From the NCBI GenBank assembly GCA_041685075.1, contig JAWLGN010000186.1, positions 1 to 10,975 of the forward strand: a DNA stretch of 10,975 nucleotides, in the 5' to 3' direction. Position 1 is the stretch's first letter; each line of letters opens with the position of its first letter. This document shows positions 8,101-10,975 of the stretch, piece by piece. This DNA comes from JAMCRM01 sp041685075 (GTDB lineage Bacteria; Acidobacteriota; Terriglobia; Bryobacterales; Bryobacteraceae). The position numbers and the translations under genes are program-made. The notes below the pieces were generated by a model that saw nothing but the letters and a program-made list of their open reading frames with translations, searched no databases and had not been told where the DNA came from.

Positions 8101-8940
8101 GGGTCCGCCCACCGTGCCGCCATACTCGTTGCGGTTGAGCTTGGCGGGCTTGGTCCAGGTGCTCTGGCGCTGGCGGGCCACTCCGTAACCGCTGTTGCGG
8201 TTGGTGGCAAACAACGTTCCGTGGAGTTCGTTCGTGCCGCCCTTGGTGGTCATGATAATGGTCGCCGGACGGGCGTACCGGGCGGAGGTGGAATTGACCT
8301 CGACGTGAAACTCCTGGATGCTGTCCAGGCTTGGTGGACGAGCGATGGCGCCGCCGTAAAGCGAGTCCGTGAGCGCGGCGCCGTCCAGGATCAGGTCGTG
8401 CGTGCCGCCGCGCTGGCCGAAGATGCGGATGCCGTCATCCTGGTTGATGCCGGGTACGGTCTGGAGCAAGTTGGTCACGTTGCGCCCGTTGATGGGCAGT
8501 TGCTCGATGCGGGTGCGCTCGAGCGTGTGGCTCAACGTCTGGGTGTCGGTCTTGAGGACCGGAGTGACGTCGGCGACGGTCACCGTGGTGGCGGTGCCGG
8601 CGGGCGCCAGCGTGATATCCACCGTGGAGGACGTGGCGGTCTGGACGGTGACGGTCCCCTCGAATCGCGCCATGCCGGGCGATTCGGCCTCCAGCCGGTA
8701 GAAACCGGGGTTGACCGAGGGAAAGACATAGATTCCGGCGTCGTTGCTCTGCGCTTTTTGCTGCACTCCGGTTGCAGCGTTAGTGAGAACGATGGGAACG
8801 TTCGGGATAACTGCTCCGGTAGGATCCTGAACGATGCCGCGAACGCTGCCGACGTTAGATTGTGCGTAAACGAACGGGGAGATCGTCAGGGCTGTGAGTA
8901 CACAGACGATGGCGGCCCCCATTGCTGTGGCTAACTTCAC
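5185..8940 (-). CDS. TonB-dependent receptor with N-terminal carboxypeptidase-regulatory-like domain (receptor B, Oar-like)
   Basis: 1251 aa, complete, outer membrane. The start codon is GTG (8938-8940), placed by AGGAGG 6 nt upstream; the next in-frame ATG is residue 7 and would be too far from that site. Stop is TAG. Layout: Sec signal 1-26 (cleavage after V-Y-A before Q27); carboxypeptidase-regulatory-like domain about 30-112 (GSVRGIVQDPTGAVIPNVPI); plug about 115-240 (VLKTDTQTLSHTL, IEQLPINGRNVTNLLQTVPGI, DLILDGA, DSIQEFHVEVNSTSARYARP, TTKGGTNELHGT); barrel to the end with YLQDRWRVNNRLTLNLGVRW at about 647-666 and a C-terminal HPWINQVVRGTNLWNVDASL segment near 1176. The last residue is W (MRFAW), where F is usual. 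Two close Cys pairs (C599/C606, C1079/C1084) sit in predicted outside loops, and a stretch rich in Asn, Tyr and Pro covers about 1125-1172. It has its own promoters and is convergent with receptor A. Substrate unknown. Confidence 0.95.
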   Translation of the reverse strand: MKLATAMGAAIVCVLTALTISPFVYAQSNVGSVRGIVQDPTGAVIPNVPIVLTNAATGVQQKAQSNDAGIYVFPSVNPGFYRLEAESPGMARFEGTVTVQTATSSTVDITLAPAGTATTVTVADVTPVLKTDTQTLSHTLERTRIEQLPINGRNVTNLLQTVPGINQDDGIRIFGQRGGTHDLILDGAALTDSLYGGAIARPPSLDSIQEFHVEVNSTSARYARPATIIMTTKGGTNELHGTLFATNRNSGYGVARQRQSTWTKPAKLNRNEYGGTVGGPVWIPGVYDGRNRTFWFFNYEGYKLRSEAINTYRVPTEAMRSGDFSGLITSAGTPITIYDPLTTDATTGLRQPFTYQGQINRIDPTRISPFAKYVYSVLPLPNVPGVNPLVGDNFIAPAPTIEDQYTWGARFDHRFSDRDLVFGRITKSMATTHRPASGGVPTLDGFGNSRTNLYPNKSLSLDWTHTFSPTFYSQVTLSGSRRKDSFTSGEPGRMYTNELGLPNPNNTAGYPVINNIGVGTGRGNYFQPVNWNISYFNYFILDVNTTKIAGRHEFQFGGHFRHDQLNYMPQQQRTAGSVTFVPATTALFDPSNSTPMDACLANPTSCVRRAVENTGHVAAAFFLGYANYEVRKAKGMYYIRQNEDALYLQDRWRVNNRLTLNLGVRWQFSPYPYDKYNLISGFDPKSMSIVLGQPLDFMYRMGATTPQLIGALEGYGAKFVTPDQVGLPKKMVKNNWFDIGPHVGFAYRALDGPRSFVIRGGYAINYHTIPLYTWNDRMRLNAPFAGFYQNYHLTASDQSPDMTPAWGLVNRPTIIAGLNSANAVTFDRPMGITPGTESLQVAYFGPDQPTARVHDWNLTIEKEILPETVLRFAYMGNHAVNQESYLDWNANMNEYVWVTRTGTVPPSGITANTARRPNPTHPYGNLQEWRKDGYGWSNGGQIELQRRYSKGIGFQVFYVLMNVTRAAAAGWEVPLAPASNFLPGTVPTDDNERMRLLLYRRDSAVPQHEIGWNWIADLPFGRGKPLLRNSGGVLNHIVGGWQISGLGRWRSRWFSLPTSNFPTGEPVRYNGESIPVQDCRSGVCRPGYLAWNSYIPAHQINSTDAQGRPNGVMGVPADYKPAHAPLWPYPANYPSLNAQNDPNYGNYGTNYFWLPLNNGTQHRINLNGQTYGSPLHPWINQVVRGTNLWNVDASLVKNFSIRESMNLRFTVDFFNLFNVPGNPLPNSSGIIETWTSANQARVMQLSMRFAW

Positions 8941-8946
8941 AACAGA

Positions 8947-8952
8947 CCTCCT
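8947..8952 (-). promoter_or_regulatory. Ribosome binding site that fixes the GTG start of receptor B
   Basis: Reads AGGAGG on the minus strand, 6 nt before GTG at 8940. This full consensus site selects the GTG over the ATG six codons later and yields an ordinary Sec signal peptide. Confidence 0.85.
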
Positions 8953-8963
8953 AAGATGTGAGA

Positions 8964-8992
8964 ATTACAACAAAGCTCCCGGAGAAGGTCAA
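8964..8992 (-). promoter_or_regulatory. Proximal sigma70-like promoter of receptor B
   Basis: On the minus strand: TTGACC (8992-8987), 17-bp spacer, TGTAAT (8969-8964). Each box matches the consensus in 5 of 6 positions. The start of transcription would be near 8957, giving a very short leader of about 17 nt that begins just before the AGGAGG site. Confidence 0.6.
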
Positions 8993-9005
8993 GTATCTGG
9001 AGAAG

Positions 9006-9034
9006 TCTAAACCCGAAGTAACCCCCATTGTCAA
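9006..9034 (-). promoter_or_regulatory. Distal sigma70-like promoter of receptor B
   Basis: On the minus strand: a perfect TTGACA (9034-9029), 17-bp spacer, TTTAGA (9011-9006). The -10 box is weak (3 of 6), so this is less certain than the proximal promoter, despite the perfect -35 box. Its transcript would carry a leader of about 58 nt. It begins 10 bp downstream of the hairpin that ends receptor C. Confidence 0.45.
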
Positions 9035-9044
9035 GCAGTTTCTG

Positions 9045-9087
9045 CGGGAGAGGGCCGCGCGTTAGTCGCGCGCTCGGCCCTCTCCCG
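9045..9087 (-). terminator. GC-rich hairpin after receptor C, probable terminator
   Basis: CGGGAGAGGGCCG (9045-9057) pairs exactly with CGGCCCTCTCCCG (9075-9087); inside, CGCG and CGCG around TTAGT add a small upper stem with a bulge (CGCT) on one side. It lies 13 bp after the receptor C stop (TGA, 9101-9103) and just before the receptor B promoters, so the two tandem receptors should be separate transcription units. No T-run follows on either strand, the same style as the hairpin at 5148-5174. Confidence 0.7.
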
Positions 9088-9100
9088 TACAGGCGGGGAG

Positions 9101-10975
9101 TCAGAAGACGAACTTGGCCGTTAACTGCACCCGGCGCGAGTAGTTCTGCACCGAGGTTACCTGGCTGAAGGTGGAGGAGGTGGGCTGCGTCACTGGCGCG
9201 CCGAAGTTCGGGTGGTTCATGGCGTTGAGGAACTCGAACCGGATCTGCAGGTTCTTGCCCTCGGCCAGCGCGGTGTTTTTCAGGATCGACAGGTCCCAGT
9301 TGTTCAGCGGGTCCTGCCGCAGCCAGCCGAACCGCAGCGGGAAGGTGCGGAGCTGCCGCCCGGTGTCGATCAGGTCCGCGGAGCGGGTCACGAAGCCGGC
9401 CGTGTTGAACCAGCCTTCGATCGACTGGTTCTCTTTCCGGATGGTGCTCACGTCCCCGAAGAACATGACGCCGCGGTTGGACCCAACCTGCCGCACGGGG
9501 TCGACAGTGCGGTCAAAGGTCACCGGCACGCCGCTCTGGAAGACGTAGATCCCCTGGAGCTGCCAGCCGCTCACCAGCACCGAAGCCGCCGCGGGCAGCG
9601 AGGCGCCGAACGCCTTGCCCCGTCCGAAGGGAAGCTCCCAGATCCCGCTGATGCTGATGCGATGGGGCGTATCGAACTCCGAGATAGTTTCCAGCGGCCG
9701 GGGATCCGTAGCATTCAGATACTCCACCGCCTGCATGAACTTCGAGAACGTGTAGCTGCCCATCAGGGTGTAGCCGCGCGAGAAGCGCTTCTGCACGCTG
9801 AGTTGCAGGGAGTGGTACCAGGTGTAGCCCTGGTTGGTGCTCATTGAGATAGTGCCGAAGTGCGGATAGGGGCGCAGTAGCCGCTCCACCGAGATGGTCG
9901 AACTGGTGTTCAGCGTGGTCCCCGGCAACACTCCGCGGAACGGGTTGGCGGTATTGCCGCTCAGGCGCTGGATGACGGGGTTGTCGCGGAAGAGGCTGGT
10001 GCTGAGGAACTCCCGCGGGGTGGCGTTGATGTCCCGCAGGATCTCGATATGGGTTCCGCGGTTGCCGACGTAAGCGATATCGGCCACGAATCCGCCGGCG
10101 AGTTCCCGTTGCACTCCGAATTGCCAGCGCTGCTCATAGGGCGAGAGCGGCAACTGGTCGAAGGGCCGCAGGTTCTGGTTCAGGAAGGTGGCGCCGCCGC
10201 CCGCCGCGCCCAGCGGCTCGACGACCTGCGGGAAGGGATTCAGCATGGAGTTGGGGAAGGTGAGGCCGCCGTCGTCGGTGGGGGAGTAATCCGTGATGCT
10301 GCTGAACCCGTGCTGCACCACGTCGCCGCGGCGCTGGCCGAGGAACCCGTAGAACAGCCCGTAGCCGCCGCGCAGCACGGTCTTATCCCGGAGCTGGTAG
10401 GCGAAGCCGACGCGCGGCATGAAGTGACGCCAACTGGTCTCGTACAGGCCGCGCGACTGGCCATCCACGCCGGCGAAGTAGTAGCCGCCGCGCACCCGGA
10501 ATGCGGAGGCCGGTAGTTCGGGAATGGCGTTAGCGGCATAGGCCGCCTGGGCGGCGGCTTCGCTGGGCTGGATGAAGTTGGGGTCGAAGCCCTTCACGCT
10601 GCGGTTGAAGCGCTCGGTGAGGGGACCTTCATACTCCCAGCGCAGTCCCAGGTTGACGGTCAGCCGCGGGGTGACCTTCCAGTCGTCCTGCACGAATAGG
10701 CCCCAGGTGGGGGATTGCTCGGCGTAACTGGCCTGACGGGTGAGACTGGCCGAAGTCGGCAGCCCCAATAGCAGCGCGGCCACCGAGTGCCCCATCGGCG
10801 GGTTGGGCATGGAGGCGGTGTTGGTCTCCCGCGTCCAGTTGGCGTCGAAGGTGAACCGGCCGACGCCGTCGTTGCCGAAGAAGCTCTGGTTTTCGCGGTA
10901 GACCCTCAGCTCGATGCCGGTCTTCAGCGAGTGCGAACCCCATTGCTTCGTCAGGGTGGAGGCGAAGGAGTGGGT
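9101..10975 (-). CDS. TonB-dependent receptor, beta-barrel part (receptor C; N-terminus beyond the right edge)
   Basis: The reading frame is open from the right edge to TGA at 9101, 624 residues, so the ATG at 10810 is internal and not the start. The first visible residues (HSLKTGIELRVYREN, then GRFTFDANWTRE) are the usual 'receptor is already a barrel' segment, so the signal peptide, carboxypeptidase-regulatory-like domain and plug (about 450-550 residues by analogy with receptors A and B) are missing. Seen here: LLLGLPTSAS, FVQDDWKVTPRLTVNLGLRWEYEGP, PRVGFAYQL-DKTVLRGGYGLFY, QRWQFGVQREL, ADIAYVGNRGTHIE, GYTLMGSYTFSKFM, ISGIWELPFGRGKAFG, NNWDLSILKNTAL and a last strand RRVQLTAKFVF ending in F. 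No Cys occurs in the visible part, unlike receptors A and B. It lies in tandem with receptor B on the same strand but is separated from it by a hairpin and promoters. Ligand unknown. Confidence 0.93.
   Translation of the reverse strand, partial: THSFASTLTKQWGSHSLKTGIELRVYRENQSFFGNDGVGRFTFDANWTRETNTASMPNPPMGHSVAALLLGLPTSASLTRQASYAEQSPTWGLFVQDDWKVTPRLTVNLGLRWEYEGPLTERFNRSVKGFDPNFIQPSEAAAQAAYAANAIPELPASAFRVRGGYYFAGVDGQSRGLYETSWRHFMPRVGFAYQLRDKTVLRGGYGLFYGFLGQRRGDVVQHGFSSITDYSPTDDGGLTFPNSMLNPFPQVVEPLGAAGGGATFLNQNLRPFDQLPLSPYEQRWQFGVQRELAGGFVADIAYVGNRGTHIEILRDINATPREFLSTSLFRDNPVIQRLSGNTANPFRGVLPGTTLNTSSTISVERLLRPYPHFGTISMSTNQGYTWYHSLQLSVQKRFSRGYTLMGSYTFSKFMQAVEYLNATDPRPLETISEFDTPHRISISGIWELPFGRGKAFGASLPAAASVLVSGWQLQGIYVFQSGVPVTFDRTVDPVRQVGSNRGVMFFGDVSTIRKENQSIEGWFNTAGFVTRSADLIDTGRQLRTFPLRFGWLRQDPLNNWDLSILKNTALAEGKNLQIRFEFLNAMNHPNFGAPVTQPTSSTFSQVTSVQNYSRRVQLTAKFVF

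Noticed and set aside
6178..8934. A 918-codon open frame on the plus strand opposite receptor B
   Set aside because: Its protein is rich in Val, Gly, Arg, Ala and His with no domain or signal, it has no ribosome site, and it mirrors the codons of receptor B, which has full family support. It is a GC-driven antisense shadow.
9101..10810. Taking ATG at 10810 as the start of receptor C
   Set aside because: The same frame stays open to the window edge and the added 55 residues match receptor-type sequence, so the gene continues outside the window.

Overview
The window is GC-rich bacterial DNA, densely coded, and dominated by very large outer-membrane receptors of the 'carboxypeptidase-regulatory domain plus TonB-dependent plug and barrel' type (Oar-like). 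Long expanded sets of such receptors, together with a DUF3500 protein and a Tat-exported propeller protein, are typical of Acidobacteriota, most likely the Solibacter/Bryobacter group. This assignment rests on protein style only; there is no rRNA or other marker gene here.

Layout: (1) 1-1414, minus strand: a two-gene unit, first a secreted DUF3500 protein (392-1414), then, 20 bp downstream, the first 123 codons of a Tat-exported beta-propeller protein resembling oligogalacturonate-lyase/TolB-like propellers (cut by the left edge). (2) 1415-1674: divergent intergenic region with a well-formed sigma70-type promoter reading right. (3) 1675-5118, plus strand: complete TonB-dependent receptor of 1147 aa (receptor A). 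(4) 5119-5184: 66-bp convergent gap holding a perfect 13-bp inverted repeat, probably a shared transcription stop. (5) 5185-8940, minus strand: complete receptor of 1251 aa (receptor B), starting at GTG. (6) 8941-9100: two overlapping-range sigma70-like promoters for receptor B and, immediately upstream of them, a strong GC-rich hairpin ending the next gene. (7) 9101-10975, minus strand: the C-terminal 624 residues of a third receptor (receptor C), cut by the right edge.

The receptors are predicted to take up ligands through the outer membrane using TonB-ExbBD energy encoded elsewhere. They belong to visibly different subfamilies, so they probably have different ligands. The DUF3500/propeller pair is read divergently from receptor A and both products are predicted to be exported; a joint role in handling an external polymer is possible but is inference. 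No SusD-like, TonB/ExbBD, sigma/anti-sigma, RNA, CRISPR, IS or phage element is visible. The window looks like a normal acidobacterial receptor-rich region; I see no convincing evidence of an entirely new system. The most unusual observations are an apparent internal duplication in the DUF3500 protein and the arrangement of hairpins and promoters between the receptor genes.
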